Assembly: GCA_037127255.1 (NCBI GenBank)
Contig: JBANSL010000004.1
Coordinates: 88,804,627 to 88,868,626 of the forward strand
Origin: Persicaria tinctoria
Taxonomy: Eukaryota; Streptophyta; Magnoliopsida; Caryophyllales; Polygonaceae
Length of the DNA stretch: 64,000 nt
Reading direction: 5' to 3'
The notes under the pieces are model-generated. The model was not told where the DNA came from. It was given only the letters and a program-made list of their open reading frames with translations, and made no database searches. Numbering within the stretch: position 1 is the first letter of the stretch; every line of letters starts with the position of its first letter. Below are positions 33,470 to 45,838 of the stretch, one piece after another. Made by a program: the position numbers and the translations under genes.

Positions 33470-33988
33470 TTGCATTGCATATAGATAGAATTTGCATATC
33501 ATGTTTACTTATGTTATCATGTTTATTTATGTTGTCATGTTTATTTTTATTCATATACTGCATATGAAAAAAATCCAAAAATATCATGCATTGCATTTAA
33601 GTGTTATTAAATACCCATCTGACTTAGTTTGTCCTCTATTTTAAATTTCAAGCATGATTCATAAAAATCCCATGGAGTTCTGGATGTTTTGATTTTTGTC
33701 TGTATTTGATTTTTGTGGAACATGAGCTAGCAAATATAATTGAGCATGTATGATTGAGCTAAAGTATGATTGAAATCCTAAAAACATGACCCTGTGAGGA
33801 TGTTTGGCCTTATTTGAATTCTTTTGCTCAGTTGTGTGAATTACTCTCCTAGTGTTGCTACCTCTTGGCGTTGACTGCAGTATCTATTTCTAAAGACCGA
33901 CTCACATGTTTTATTGCTTGCGGAGTTTATGTTTATATTTTGAGTCTTTTTGTTCAATTTTATGCATATCTAGTAAATAAGGTGGCAA

Positions 33989-34225
33989 TGGTTGATGCAC
34001 TGAGTAACCGGGTCTACGCATGACACCCATGGGTATGATTCGCGCAAAAAGGTGCTGAAAACTATCCACTAGGAAAGAAAGCTTGATCATTGAGTAACCA
34101 GGTTCATTCATGACACCCATGTTTGCAACTTGCGTAAAAAGGTGTTCAAGTGGACTTCATATTCATAGTTGAGGTGTTGATAGACCGGGGCCATTCATGA
34201 CACCCATGTTTGCGCTTCGCGTAAG
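33989..34225 (+). repeat. three tandem units of about 90 bp in the internal region
   Basis: Units begin near 33989, 34081 and 34171. Each holds the phrases TTGAT, GA(G/C)(T/C)AACC(G/A)GG, CATGACACCCATG and TCGCG(T/C)AA with 75-90 percent visual similarity. An A-rich tract follows (34243-34310). Confidence 0.75.
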
Positions 34226-34242
34226 GAAAGCACCAAGACAAG

Positions 34243-34291
<49 letters not shown>

Positions 34292-34649
34292 GAAAAAAAG
34301 AGTATTGCATTTTATTTGTCTTTATTGTGTCCCGCAAGTAATGACATTTCGGTAGTTAATTGGTGATATGGTGGTCAATTTCTATGAGCTTAGTGCATTT
34401 TGGATTGAGTAGAGAGTTGTACCTTAAAGCCTAAACACATGAGTGAAACACATATTTCTGGTGAGGTTGGATGATGTCTACTTCTAAGCTTTGATCACTA
34501 TAATACATGCTATGACATTTGTTTCTTTGGTTTATGTTTTCACCTGCTGTGATGTTGCTTTTTGATGAGGTTGAAACTTGAAGGGATTTCCTGTGGGATA
34601 CATTGATTCATGTTCATTCTATCATTGCTTGAGGACAAGCAAAGGTTAA

Positions 34650-34662
34650 GTGTGGGGGAGTT
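34650..34662 (+). promoter_or_regulatory. polypurine tract
   Basis: GTGTGGGGGAGTT lies directly before the TGATA start of the 3' LTR, where plus-strand priming occurs in LTR retrotransposons. Confidence 0.8.
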
Positions 34663-36122
34663 TGATAGCATGCATTTAGGTAGGCATAATAGGTTGCATT
34701 TAGCTTATTTAAGATGCATTTCATCCATGATTTGATTACAATTTGCATATTTGCTCTCTATGTTGGTGGAATCGGAATCTACACGTTTTTATTGATTATT
34801 TCAGGTAATGGTAGATCCGAGGAGAAGACATGGGTTGATAACGCATTGGATGAGAATGTCTAGTTGATCGAAGAAGCTTACATGAAGATCTCAAGAGGTC
34901 CTGAGAAGAAGAAGCGAACCTAAACGAAGAACAAGTCTGCAGAAGTTGTCGCCAGACATGCTGAACTTGTTTTGCACTTTCTGGAGGCCTCGGTTGTCCG
35001 ATCGACTATTATGACCATGCGTTGGAAAGCTCTTTCAGAGGGCTACAACTTTCATGTTGACGTCGAGAGCTGATTCAAGACGGAATTTCCGTGAAAGACC
35101 AATGCAGCGCCCGCCGCATGGTTTGCTGCGCCCGCCGCATGGTTTGCCGCGCCCGCCGCCAGGGGCGGTATTCATGATGCGCCCGCCGCATGGTTTGCTG
35201 CGCCCGCCGCAACTTTGCGGCGCCCGCCGCACGGACAGTCGGCGCGCCGTTTTGAGGAAAAAAACCCTAGTTTCTATTATGTTGGTTTGAGGCCGACTTG
35301 GATGTTTTATTAGGCCACTTTTAGGTTATTTTTCATTAACTTCCATTCTATTCTACTTTTCATCACACAATTAGAGAGAGAGCGATGTTCGCCATGGGCG
35401 ACTAAACTCTCTTCGTTCTACTTGCAATTTGAAGCTTTATTTGGATTGATTGTGAGTTTCTGAATCTTGTTTCCTAGTTTCCTATTTGTGAATGCTTCAA
35501 CTTCTTTGTGCTTAATTAATTATTGATTTGTTCTATCTCGTCTGGCCAACTCGTTAGATCAATTCAATCGCTAAGGTTTTGTAGATTCCTGATTGTGAAC
35601 CTTAACCTAAGTGGCAAACTTGTTCCTTTAGGGCTGATTGAACTAATTGAATGAGTAGGAAGTTGAATGTGTTGTTAAATCCTTCTTTAGGGACTGCAAA
35701 TACCTTGGCTAATCTCTGAACTTAAAGCTATCAATTGGGTTAAATCCTTCTTTAGGGACTGTTCGATTGATAAGGGTTTCTAGGACTGATTGGACTAGTA
35801 ACTATATTAGGTCGGGACAAGGGCATTCATAGGAAGACTAAAAGGACAGGAGGAAGTTACAATATCAATTCAAACAAATAAAGTGGATAGTTGTAGGTAG
35901 AGCGATCTTCTCTAATTTGTTTTGCATTATTTGTTTTTATTTTATTTTGTTTTCTTTTCAATCTCAATCAACCCAAACCCCCCCTTTCTACTAATTAGTA
36001 AATACACATTGCTGAGAAATACTTGATTCTCTGTGGGATCGACCTCTTACTTGCTTGCTATACTAGTGTGTAGGTTTGAGTTTTATTTTGATACGGTTTA
36101 TGCGACTGAAAACCGCTCATCA
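34663..36122 (+). repeat. 3' LTR
   Basis: Same length and ends as the 5' LTR. Differences seen by eye are at about 35043, 35150, 35177, 35221, 35529, 35849 and 35974. Confidence 0.95.
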
Positions 36123-36127
36123 CTTAG

Positions 36128-39100
36128 GCATAAAAAATGTGAGGAATTTGCCAACCCATTCCAAATCCACTCGATATACACTATTTCCCACAATTTTCAA
36201 CACCGTGACAACAAATTTTCTCATGGTTTTGAAAACCGTAGTAGTTATCGTGTGTTTGTCAGGATTTTCACCATTTGGATAGCAATTCGATTATAATTTT
36301 GTGGGTCGCTCTCTTTAAGACCTGATGTCTTATGGGTATTTCCGTACTGGGTAGGGCTTGTAAACCAAGCTAGTCCAACCCGAAGTCATCTCTGATACTA
36401 TCTACAAGACCTAAGGTCTTACGAGACACCCAACTCATGCCACATAACCATTTTAGATCCATTATTATCACTTAGAGCCTGAAACACTTATATTATAAAT
36501 CATTCTAAACATTCTTACTATATCCTCTCGAAGTCTCAAGTCTCGATCTCATGAGATGGACACCACACCTTTAATTTGGCACTCTTTTTCTTTCCCCTCA
36601 CCAAAATAAGTAGGATTAATGGATTAAGATGCGTGGTTAGTTTAAACTAATGAGCTATTGGTGCACATATATTACAAGTCTCCAAAGTAACAATTATTCA
36701 ACATAATTACTTGCAAAAAGTTTCAATTGCACAATCATATGCATTGTAAGTGCAACTCAATTCGTTGGCTGATCAATTAAGTGGACTATCATTTCATTAC
36801 TCCCTGTGGTCCATATATAAAATGTACTTTAATTTATTGTTAATTAGTTTACTATTATCATTAATTATTCATCTAACTCCATTAATTAAACAAAGATGGA
36901 AACCATGAACAATTGACATTGGAATTATACGTGTAAATGCAAATAAATGCACCACAGACATTATTCCAATTAGTCAAATAAGGGATGTGTATATAATTAG
37001 TAGTTTCTTAACCATGTTTACACAATTACACCTTTAATTACTCTTAATAGTCTTATGTCTAAACTATTTCATTTCAATATTTTTGGAGTAGGTCCTATAT
37101 ACTAAAAATTATAAGAAATTAAATGAGAAAAGTTCATCTCATATATAATTTTTTTGATAGAAGTTTTAAATTTTTTGTTACAACTATAAGCTAGGTGCAA
37201 AGTAATATTTCAAACAAAATACTAATCATAAAGTTAATTAAATAAAATTCTTCAATTAAGTCTTACCAAGTGAGACTAAGAAGGATTAACAACTTAAAAA
37301 AACTAGATGTAGTGCATTGAACCGGATTAAGACGGAAAAAAAATATATCAATGTCTGTAAATTTGTATGTATTTATCTTAATTATAAGTCAAATAATTAG
37401 CTAGTTAAGTACTAGGAGTAAATACATACACATGTATTTTTTTTCCTCTAAATTACTATACTTTATTTTATCAGTATTTAGGAAAATTAATAGTGTAACA
37501 AACTGATACTGTATTTAGGAAAATTAATAGTATAACAAATAAACTGACCTCTTAACTTGAGGTATATAGCCATCTTCTATCCTCAACTCTATAATAAATT
37601 TAAAATTATAGATTCTCATTCAGGATGCTTTAGCATACACACGACAGAGCATGTATTATTATGTAGTAATCATATTTATTCTTTTTCTGAAAAAAAAAAA
37701 AAAAAAAAAAAAGCTTTGTATGACACATTGACAAAATATGTACTCATATAGGACCAAAAAATATTATACACATTGCCATAAAAACAGGTTGTTTCTTTGA
37801 TTTCTCTCTTTGTTGGGTATCAAAGTTTGGCGTTTATCCCTATGGGCCTGTTTAGTATTTATACGCAGTGCTTGCATATTGTTCCCATTGTACATCAATT
37901 TATCAATGCTAAAATTCCAAAAGGGTCATTAACTAATATTCCATTTTATTTATTGTTGGTTGATCTCCATGTCTATTTTTTTATATTTATTTTTATAACA
38001 AGGAAGAGCTATCAAATATCACCATATCTGGTAAATCAAGAAGCCGAAAACGACAGACAGACTTATTATTATGATACAACTAACAAAACAAAAAATGAAA
38101 GCCTCCTCCCAAACTGATCACAATTCACAAGTGTTGATGAGAGGTAAGAGTAGATTGTACTTGTAATCCTTTGTTTTTATATATATATATATTTTTATTT
38201 TATGATAGGATATATTTATCAAGTGTTTATAAGAAATTTATAAACCATAATGTGAAATGGGCAAGCATAATTTTTTTTTTGATTCTACACAACAAAAAGT
38301 AGATTTGATCTGAAAAAAAAACTACAAATTTGTTATATTTAACACCAACAGTCATGACATTATTAGATCTCTCATCAATAAATACTCTCGATATAGTTTG
38401 AAAAAAGGTGTACACCTCGACACATTAAACTTTTTTTAATTTTTCATAAGGTAGAATTTATTCTATTTATCACCAATAGTAATGCCCTGATATAGTTTGG
38501 AAAAAGATGTGTACACCTAGATACATTAAACCATTTTTTACCCATAGGTAAACACTTAAACAATGACAATAGGAAAAAGAAGGATTCAAACTCGTGATCT
38601 ATTGATCATTACATGTTATCTTTACCAACTAAGCTAATAAGATTTCATTTATAATAAGATTAAATTTGTTTAGTAAAGTGATAGGTTCTCATTTTTAAAA
38701 AATTTATACATAAAAGGTGTGTGTGTGATGGATTGACGGTTCTTTAAAATAAAACCAAATAATGAAGCTATTAAAAATATGACAAAAAATATTAATTACA
38801 ATGTGAGAATTAAATTAATAATTGTCATTTTAACTCTACACACAACTTTTAATAAAACTAATAATTACACTTCTTTTTTACTAATTTACCCTCAATTATT
38901 ACTCTATTTTTTACTTTATTAAAAACTACAACTCACAACACATCAATCAAATCAAGGGCATTTTAGTAAAGTAGAAGCAAAAATATCTAAAATGATAAGT
39001 TTTTTCGAACAAAAACAAAACTCTAAAACGACAAGTTTTGCCGAACGGAGGGAGTAACGATTAAAATGTATGAGAAATATAAAATTAAAATAAATCTAGA

Positions 39101-39363
39101 TATAAATAATGCGTTCTACCAAAAAATATAGATATAAATAAAATGACATATATTAAATAATTATTTTTTATATAAATAATTCTCTCTACAAAAAAATAAT
39201 CTAGTTACAAATAAAATAACATCTATAAAATATTTATCTGCTAATATTTTTTTTATAACTATGACTATAAAATAGTTTTAATTTATATTTTTTATTAATT
39301 AACTAAAATATACTACATAGATAGATTGTGACTTATGATAACTTCCTCTAAATTACAACAACA
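36128..39363. other. 3.2-kb AT-rich spacer
   Basis: No coding signal. It contains one end of a Stowaway-like MITE near 36799 and another near 39038-39056 (CCGAACGGAGGGAG then TA), a poly-A run at 37690-37712, and a degenerate direct repeat at 38330-38540. Confidence 0.6.
38330..38540. repeat. degenerate direct repeat, period about 105 bp
   Basis: The phrase GATATAGTTTG(A/G)AAAAAG..GTGTACACCT recurs at about 38390 and 38491, preceded each time by ATTTA-CACCAA-AGT. Confidence 0.6.
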
Positions 39364-39365
39364 TA

Positions 39366-39599
39366 CTCCTGTTAATTAAAACTTGTCGTTTACTATTCAT
39401 GCACGCTTTTTTAGAATGATAAAAACTATATGAAATATTAACTTTTTTTAAAATTTGTTTTCATAAATTCATACTTAATAGTAACAAGTATAAACTTATT
39501 AAAAAAATATATTAAAAAAGTTAATATTTTATATAGTTTTTAACACCTCAAAAAGCGTGCGTGAATAGTAAAACGTCAAGTTTTAATTAACGGAGGGAG
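39366..39599. repeat. Stowaway-like MITE, family 1, second copy
   Basis: Inverted ends CTCCTGTTAATTAAAAC and CTCCCTCCGTTAATTAAAAC are flanked by TA (39364-39365, 39600-39601). The interior shares TTGTCGTTTACTATTCATGC with the copy at 133-372. It lies about 930 bp upstream of the bHLH start codon. Confidence 0.85.
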
Positions 39600-39601
39600 T
39601 A

Positions 39602-40527
39602 TTATTTTAATAATATCTTTTGCTGATATTTTTTCCCTAAAATCAACCACAAGACGTCATGCAGACACTAACAAACTATGCATCAATTTTAATATATGTA
39701 TATAAATAGATATGATTGATTTTATATAATTTTATAATTTATGAAAATTCCTATTTCAAGAGTGTGGTTCATAATATATATAGCACTTACCCCTATTTAT
39801 TTGTTTCTGAGCAATTCAAAGAGAAACCATAAATCGTTCATCCACCAATGTGCATTCAAGGACTCCACAACCCCCCAAAATAGAACTATAGAGAAGAGGA
39901 AGGAAGAGCACAATGAGTGCAGTAATGGCGTTCCCCACTTGTTCATACCACCATTGAAGCTCCATCTATGAAGAGCCCCTTTTAAATTTCCACCCCACCT
40001 TTTACTTTCACTGCTTTACACTGAAGATCCCTCCACTTCACCTTGCTCATCTGCATCTGTCACTCTCTTAGCTCCTCTGGAGCTTCACTTGAATCTATTT
40101 TTCCCTGAATCAAAATCGGACATTAATTTCTTTTTGGTCCGAGGATGGATTTTCCCTTTTCTAAATAAAATTACAGAGGAAAATCTTTTCCCCAAAGTTG
40201 ATGTAGACTTGTTCCATCAAGCTTTTATAATTACTTTCTTTTTGGTTTCATAAAAGACACAAATTTTATACTTTGTATGCATTTGATAAGATTTCATGGG
40301 GTAATTTTAAAGCTTTGCTCACTTTTCTGGGCATAATCTAGAGAGTTAAAAACAATAAAGGTCACATCTTTGGGGATTTTTTCCCTCCAATTGGTGCATA
40401 TTTATGTCTGTTTGAGTGGTAGGTTGGTTGGATTTAATTTCAATCAGAGTTTTGTCTCTTATCTGAGAGTAGAACTCCTGTGGATTGGTGTGTAAAAGGA
40501 GGAGCTTCAAAACGCACCAGTTGAGCC
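39602..40527 (+). other. upstream region and leader of the bHLH gene
   Basis: No ORF of interest. Pyrimidine-rich DNA (39980-40110) and T-rich sequence precede the start codon. I cannot place the transcription start or a TATA box with confidence. The leader may contain an intron, as related genes do. Confidence 0.4.
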
Positions 40528-43500
40528 ATGGATTTAGGGCTCCAACACCAGGAGAAAGTTCCAGAAAACCTCAGGCAACTGCTTGCAGTTGCTGTGAGAA
40601 GCATCCAATGGAGTTACTCCATTTTTTGGTCAATTTCCTCTTCTGAGCCAGGGTGATTTTTTCCTCCTTTTTGCTCCTCTTTTATGAACAGATTTCAATT
40701 TGTTGTTTTTCAGTAGATGGAAGGTTTCAATTTGGGGTTAATTAGGGATGATTCTCGTTTTAGGTCAAGGAACTGCTTCTGAGTGCTTATTACTTATTAG
40801 CCCAATTGAGTCATTTTTTATACTGAATTCGTCAACAATTAATACTAATTTGAGTATTACTACTGTTTCTTGCTATCTTCAGCTTAATTTGCTGCAATTC
40901 TTAATGAAAATTTATTACATTTTTTAGGGTTTTGGAATGGGGTGAAGGGTACTACAATGGAGACATCAAGACAAGGAAAACAGTCCAAGCTATAGAGATG
41001 GATGTGGATCAGATGGGGTTGCAAAGGAGTGAGCAGCTGAGGGAGCTTTATGAGTCACTCTTAGCTGGTGAAAGTAGCCCACAAGCCAGGAGGCCCTCAG
41101 CTGCATTGTCTCCTGAAGATCTGTCGAATACCGAGTGGTATTACTTGGTTTGTATGTCGTTCGTGTTCAATCCCGGGGAAGGGTAAGCCCATCTATGCTC
41201 ACTGAATCCTGATATTGTAGCTGGTTAGTTATTGGCTAGAAAACACTGGATTTGGAGCTCCTCTATCCATGTAAATTGCAAGGGGAAAAAAACAAAAAAG
41301 TAGTTTTCAGTCTTGCAAGATGATCATTACATTATGTGAATGCACTTGTCTAAGGTCCAATATGCATTGACAGCCCTATTAATGACATTCCTGCCATTTT
41401 TGGGGGACCATAGATCTTCGGCGCTGACATTAAGATCACATGTCTTTATGTTGTTTGTGTTGGCTTCGTTGGCCTGATGTGTGTTAATGAGGTCATTAAA
41501 ATACTGATTGCTGATAATTTAGAAAGTTAACATTGTTCAAATAGTGTTGTATGTATGTTAATGAGGTCATTAAAATCTGTGGATCAGGTTTCCAGGGAGA
41601 ACATTCGAAAATGGTCAGCTTTGCTGGCTTTGCAATGCCCACCAGGCGGATAGCAGGGTGTTTAGCCGTTCACTCCTGGCTAAGGTACTTGCCCATTCCT
41701 CATTAGGCTCTCTCATCAATCTGTGATTTTTTTTGGGCAAAGGTAAAACAAAATACTTATTGATCATAATTTTTGTCCTTTTCGTAAACAATGCTCGTGG
41801 CAATCGCCTTCATCAGAGTGCTTCTGTTCAGGTACCGAGCAATTTATCTTTGACGAATTTGCTGAATTAGTGTACATTGTGGTACTTAGTAGCTGTTAGT
41901 CTTTGGAGATTGCTTGATTCTAATACAAGTTGCTTCAAAATTCAGACTGTGGTATGCTTTCCCTTCTTAGGAGGTGTGGTTGAGCTCGGTGTCACTGATC
42001 TGGTAATCCTGCATTGCCTTGCTACGATTGCAATTTTACCCGAGTGGAACGAAATCTTCATTGACATTGTGTCTCTCTAAATGCTTAAGGTTTCAGAGGA
42101 CCATTCCTTGATCCAGCATGTTCAAGCATCTTTGTTGGGGATTGATTGTCCTGCACTTCTTCAAAGTCCTAGCTCACTGATTCACCAAGATAATGACGAA
42201 ATTCTCGACACTGCATTGACACCTTTTGTCTCCGTTGAAGATCTGAAGTTGTTTGACTCACCTGTTGAGGAAACCGAGTTCTTGATGGAAGGTGGGAATG
42301 GGGATCTCATAGATGATGATCTAAGCAATGGTGTTCACACTTCCTTGACTACTAGTGACTGTATATCTCATAGTCTGATAAACCCGGTAGAAAATGGCGA
42401 CGAAATCTATCATCAAGTCCAGGACAACTCAGGAGGCAGTTGCCTGGTGAGGATGGAATTGGATGCTCAACATCAGTGGAGTGATGATTTGCACTACCAG
42501 AATGTTCTCGCAGCGCTTCTCAAGAACACGAATCAGCTGACCTTGGAGCCTTATGTTGGCAATGCCAGTAAGCAGTCGTGTTTCGTGAGCTGGAGAAAGG
42601 GATGCGTAGTTTCGTATCACAATCCTAGAAACGAAAACGCGCAAAGAATTTTGAAGAAGGTACTATTTGAAGTTCCTCGGATGCACGATGATTCCTCCAT
42701 TGAGCTTAAGGTAGACACTGCAAGGAAAGACGAACTATGGAAGCCTGAAGTGGATGAGCTTGCTTCAAGCCATGTGCTTGCGGAGAGGAGGAGACGAGAG
42801 AGGGTTAACGACAGATTCTCGGCACTGAAATCACTGATTCCTACAATTGACAAGGTACAATAGGATTCCATCATTCCAAGATGCTAAGAAAACACTCTCT
42901 TCTTTGACGCAAATCGTCTGACTTGTGTAGGTTGACAAGGTATCTATACTCGATGACACGATCAAGCACCTGGGCGAGCTCAAGAGGAGGGTGGAAGAGC
43001 TTGAAGCAAGTCGGGATCTTGATAAATGCAACGAAGGGAGGAGGCGCACGAAGCCTCAAGACATGGCGGAGAGGACATCCGACAACTACAGGCTCAGAAA
43101 AGCCGGTGTCAAGAGAAAAGCCGGAGATGCTGACAGCGAAGAGAAGCTGGAAAACAGCCTTGTATCTCTAAGAGATAGCTCAACCAACACCAACCTGTCC
43201 ATCAGCTTGGTCCAGAAGGATGTCCTGATTGAGATTACGTGTCCATGGAAGGAATGCTTGTTGCTCGAGATCATAGACGCATTGAGCAATCTCCGATTGG
43301 ATACCCATTCGGTTCAATCCTCTACTTCAGATAGCTTCCTTTCTGTTACCATCAATGCAAAGGTACATCCATATGACGCGAAATGCTCGTGTTCTTTGAT
43401 CTTAGTAGACATGAACCATGAACGATTGTCGGAATCTGATTTCGTTGTATTTGATTGCAATGCAGATCAAAGGACCGGGTCGAATCTCAGCAGGGATGAT

Positions 43501-43540
43501 CAGGCAAGTGTTGCAAAGAGTTGTAATGAAATCTGGATGA
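40528..43540 (+). CDS. DELILA/GL3/EGL3-type bHLH transcription factor (subgroup IIIf)
   Basis: Eight exons with GT-AG junctions sum to 1,821 nt, 606 residues: 40528-40652, 40928-41182, 41588-41684, 41817-41831, 41946-42002, 42090-42854, 42931-43362, 43466-43540. The MYB-interacting MYC_N domain covers residues 1-190 with VRSIQWSYSIFWS, EWGEGYYNGDIKTRKT and CFPFLGGVVELG. An acidic linker follows. The bHLH domain (about 409-465) has HVLAERRRRER, so the His-Glu-Arg E-box contacts are present, then VSILDDTIKHLGELKRRVEELE. An ACT-like dimerisation region lies at about 510-600. Family members act in the nucleus with R2R3-MYB and WD40 partners to switch on anthocyanin and trichome genes. Intact; length close to EGL3. 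Exon 4 has only 15 nt. Orthology to DELILA or GL3/EGL3 rather than TT8 is judged from the motifs. Confidence 0.92.
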
Positions 43541-43654
43541 GTTTACATGATTCCATTATATTGTATTCTTTCCTTGGCATTGCATTGCATTGCAGTTGCA
43601 GGTTTTTGTGTAAATTGTTTTTGGACAGATGAGAATCATTTCACAATAAAAGAG

Positions 43655-44108
43655 GGAATAAGTATTAAGATAATTTAGAATCTTTTAGATTTTATATTTA
43701 TTTTCTTGGTTAAGATTTTATCTCTATATATAGGAGAAAAGATTAATAAATCAGTTAGTGTGGTTTTCCATCAATACCATTCTCAATATGGTATCAGAGC
43801 TCCTACTCTAACGGCTTCGATCCTCTTTTTTTTTTTTAGGCTTTTGCCGTCACAAAATGCCTTTTGGCAACCCAATTCAACACAAAATGCCTCCGGACTG
43901 CTCAAACTTAGTTTCGGCCATCATAAATCCGCCTTTCAGACAATCGTACTATTGGCTTACCATATTGAGAATGGTGTTGATGGAAGACCACACTTATTAA
44001 TCTTCTCTATATATGGAGATACAGAGGATAAACGAGATACGATCAACTCTTAGCCATATGAGAAAATAAATATAAATTCTAAAAGATACTAAATTATCTT
44101 ATTATTAA
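43655..44108. repeat. foldback element made of inverted copia-TRIM LTR copies
   Basis: A left arm (about 43655-43790) and right arm (about 43965-44108) are inverted copies sharing AAGATAATTTAG, ATCTTTTAGA and ACCATTCTCAATATGGTA. The left arm ends at TGGTATCAGAGC (about 43791-43802), the initiator-Met primer-binding site of copia and TRIM elements. So the arms are LTRs placed head to head. It begins about 115 bp after the bHLH stop codon. Confidence 0.65.
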
Positions 44109-44170
44109 GGTCTCTTTGGTTTTCTTGTATTGTATAATCTTCTTTCAACTATTTGTATAATCTTCTTTCA

Positions 44171-44437
44171 ACCAATGACCTCTTGCCCTAGTGGTAAGAG
44201 TGAGGTGCTTCCTTGTGTCTCACTACCATGAGGTCAAGGGTTCAAATCTCACTATGAGCAATTTGTGCTATATATAGTGGGTACTCATGCCTTGGTTTAC
44301 CTTGACATGGGTTAGCCTGTCTTGCGGCTTGCCGCTTGGCTTACCCGGCTCGAGTGCTTTGCAGGCTAGTGCTCGGCCCGTGGAGGATTAGTCGATAACC
44401 TCGGAACCTCCACGTCATAAAAAAAAAAAAACAAAAA
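44171..44437 (+). mobile_element. tRNA-derived SINE, copy 1
   Basis: The 5' end carries Pol III boxes: CTAGTGGTAAGAG (box A-like) and GGGTTCAAATC (box B). A tail of A with one C follows (44417-44437). A 12-bp repeat AACTATTTGTAT (44147-44158 and 44438-44449) is the probable duplication, although 12 bases separate its left copy from the recognisable start. About 90 percent alike to 47517-47770. Confidence 0.8.
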
Positions 44438-44496
44438 AACTATTTGTATGGAATTAGTTAATCTAAGAGTTTGATCTTTATAGTGAATCGAATTTA

Positions 44497-44818
44497 GAGC
44501 TCGTTTGGTTTAAATTTTGAAAATGTGAAGGAAAAGGAAATTAATGTAGTCCATTTATAATTTAAGATACATTGTTAAAAAATTTAATCATTATCCTCTT
44601 CTCCCAACTTTTTATACAAAATTGGTTTTGTTTCCTCCCATTTCAATCACTCATAAGTCGTAAATAAGGGTAATCATATCCCCTATACCCATCTAATCAA
44701 TACATCTCCTACTTATTTTTCATACAAAAAATAATACTATTCTCTTATCTAGATATATTTTTCAATACAGAATTTGTTTCCATTCCGTTTACCTAACATG
44801 CTTATACCAAACAAGCCC
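44497..44818. repeat. Tourist/Harbinger-type MITE
   Basis: Ends GAGCTCGTTTGGTTTAA and GGGCTTGTTTGGTATAAG are inverted, with TTA duplicated at 44494-44496 and 44819-44821. The interior is AT-rich. Confidence 0.8.
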
Positions 44819-44951
44819 TTACACGGAATTGCTTTGTCCATCAACTTTATACACAGTAAATAGTTGGAAAAAGTAGGAAACATACAAAATGTTTTACATC
44901 CAACCAAATGTGAATATGTGATAGCTAATTAGCAAAAAAAGAAAAAAAGAA

Positions 44952-45340
44952 GGGGACTTTATAATAGAAAATCAAATCAACCACCCTTAAAATATGTGAT
45001 TTTTCACAAAAATTGCCCATACAATGAAAATTTCCAAAAAATCAATAATAAATTTGATTTTCTTTCAAAGAGACCTCAACCACCCATTGACATTTGTTAA
45101 AGGAACCAATTTTTCATTCTTTTCTTCTATCTTTTGGTTACTTTATTGTATAATAAGTTTAGAATAAATGACCCAAGTTATAATTTAACATTGTTTACAC
45201 ATAATGGTAAATAGTGATTTTTTTTAGAGGAAAGCAAACTTATGGGTTATTTTCTGAATTTTTTTATTTTATGGATGCTTTTTTTAAATAAAAAAAAATC
45301 ACATATTATAGTAACTTATAAGGGTGATTTTCTGTAATTT
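44952..45340. repeat. MULE-like MITE
   Basis: The right end GGGTAAATTACAGAAAATCACCC (inverted) pairs with AGAAAATCAAATCAACCACCC on the left, and both continue into ATATGTGATTTTT. Target duplication not clear; limits approximate. Confidence 0.5.
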
Positions 45341-45381
45341 ACCCAAAATAAAAAGTTGTAGCTAATTAGCTATGCTCATGT

Positions 45382-45838
45382 TAGGGCTGATATACGAGCT
45401 AACGAGCTCGAGTAGTGGGTGTTCAAACGAGCCGAGCTCGAGCTCGAGCCTCATTTTTCAAGCCGAGTCTAGTCGAGCTCGAGCTACTCACAAAATGTAG
45501 ATCTGTGATTCAAAGTGAATGGAGTCCAAAAGGCAAAGCGGCTGATAGACTCTTTAGAAGAAGAGGTTAAATAAAACCTAGAGACAAAACTGTAATTTCA
45601 CCTACGAAACGAGATATACGCCATATTTACAAGGGGTTAAATAAAACCTATTTACATGGGGTTAAATAAAACATAGGGGGAGAACAGTAATTTCACCCAT
45701 AAAATGAGCTATACGAGCTACTCGAGCCGAGCTCGAGCTCAGAATTCTGCTCAAGCTTGGTCATATTTAATTCGAGCGAGTCCGAGTCGAGCTTTTTTCG
45801 AGCCGAGCTCGAGCTACTCGGCTCAAGTAACAGCCCTA
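45382..45838. repeat. hAT-type MITE rich in GAGCTCGAGC
   Basis: Ends TAGGGCTGATATACGAGC and TAGGGCTGTTACTTGAGC are inverted and flanked by 8-bp GCTCATGT / GCCCATGT (45374-45381, 45839-45846). Many GAGCTCGAGC-type motifs lie near each end. Inside, AGGGGTTAAATAAAACCTA repeats two to three times. Confidence 0.75.

Larger units (their letters stand above)
30478..36122 (+). mobile_element. young non-autonomous LTR retrotransposon (Tat/Athila-like)
   Basis: Two 1,460-bp LTRs flank a 2.7-kb internal region, all inside the perfect 5-bp duplication CTTAG (30473-30477, 36123-36127). The primer-binding site matches the 3' end of plant tRNA-Asp and a polypurine tract precedes the 3' LTR. Only a gag-like remnant is coded; protease, RT, RNase H and integrase are absent. 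It is therefore a LARD-type element dependent on another copy. By eye the LTRs differ at about seven of 1,460 positions, which implies recent insertion. Confidence 0.92.

Noticed and set aside
34243..34310. Long A-rich tract taken as a retroposon tail
   Set aside because: It is inside the LTR element, follows no retroposon body and has no flanking duplication.
39741..39971. 76-codon ORF upstream of the bHLH gene
   Set aside because: No family resemblance and low-complexity composition; probably chance.
44171..44260. Possible genuine tRNA gene in the SINE head
   Set aside because: Box A and B are present but no complete cloverleaf or anticodon stem can be drawn, and a 170-bp tRNA-unrelated body and A tail follow.
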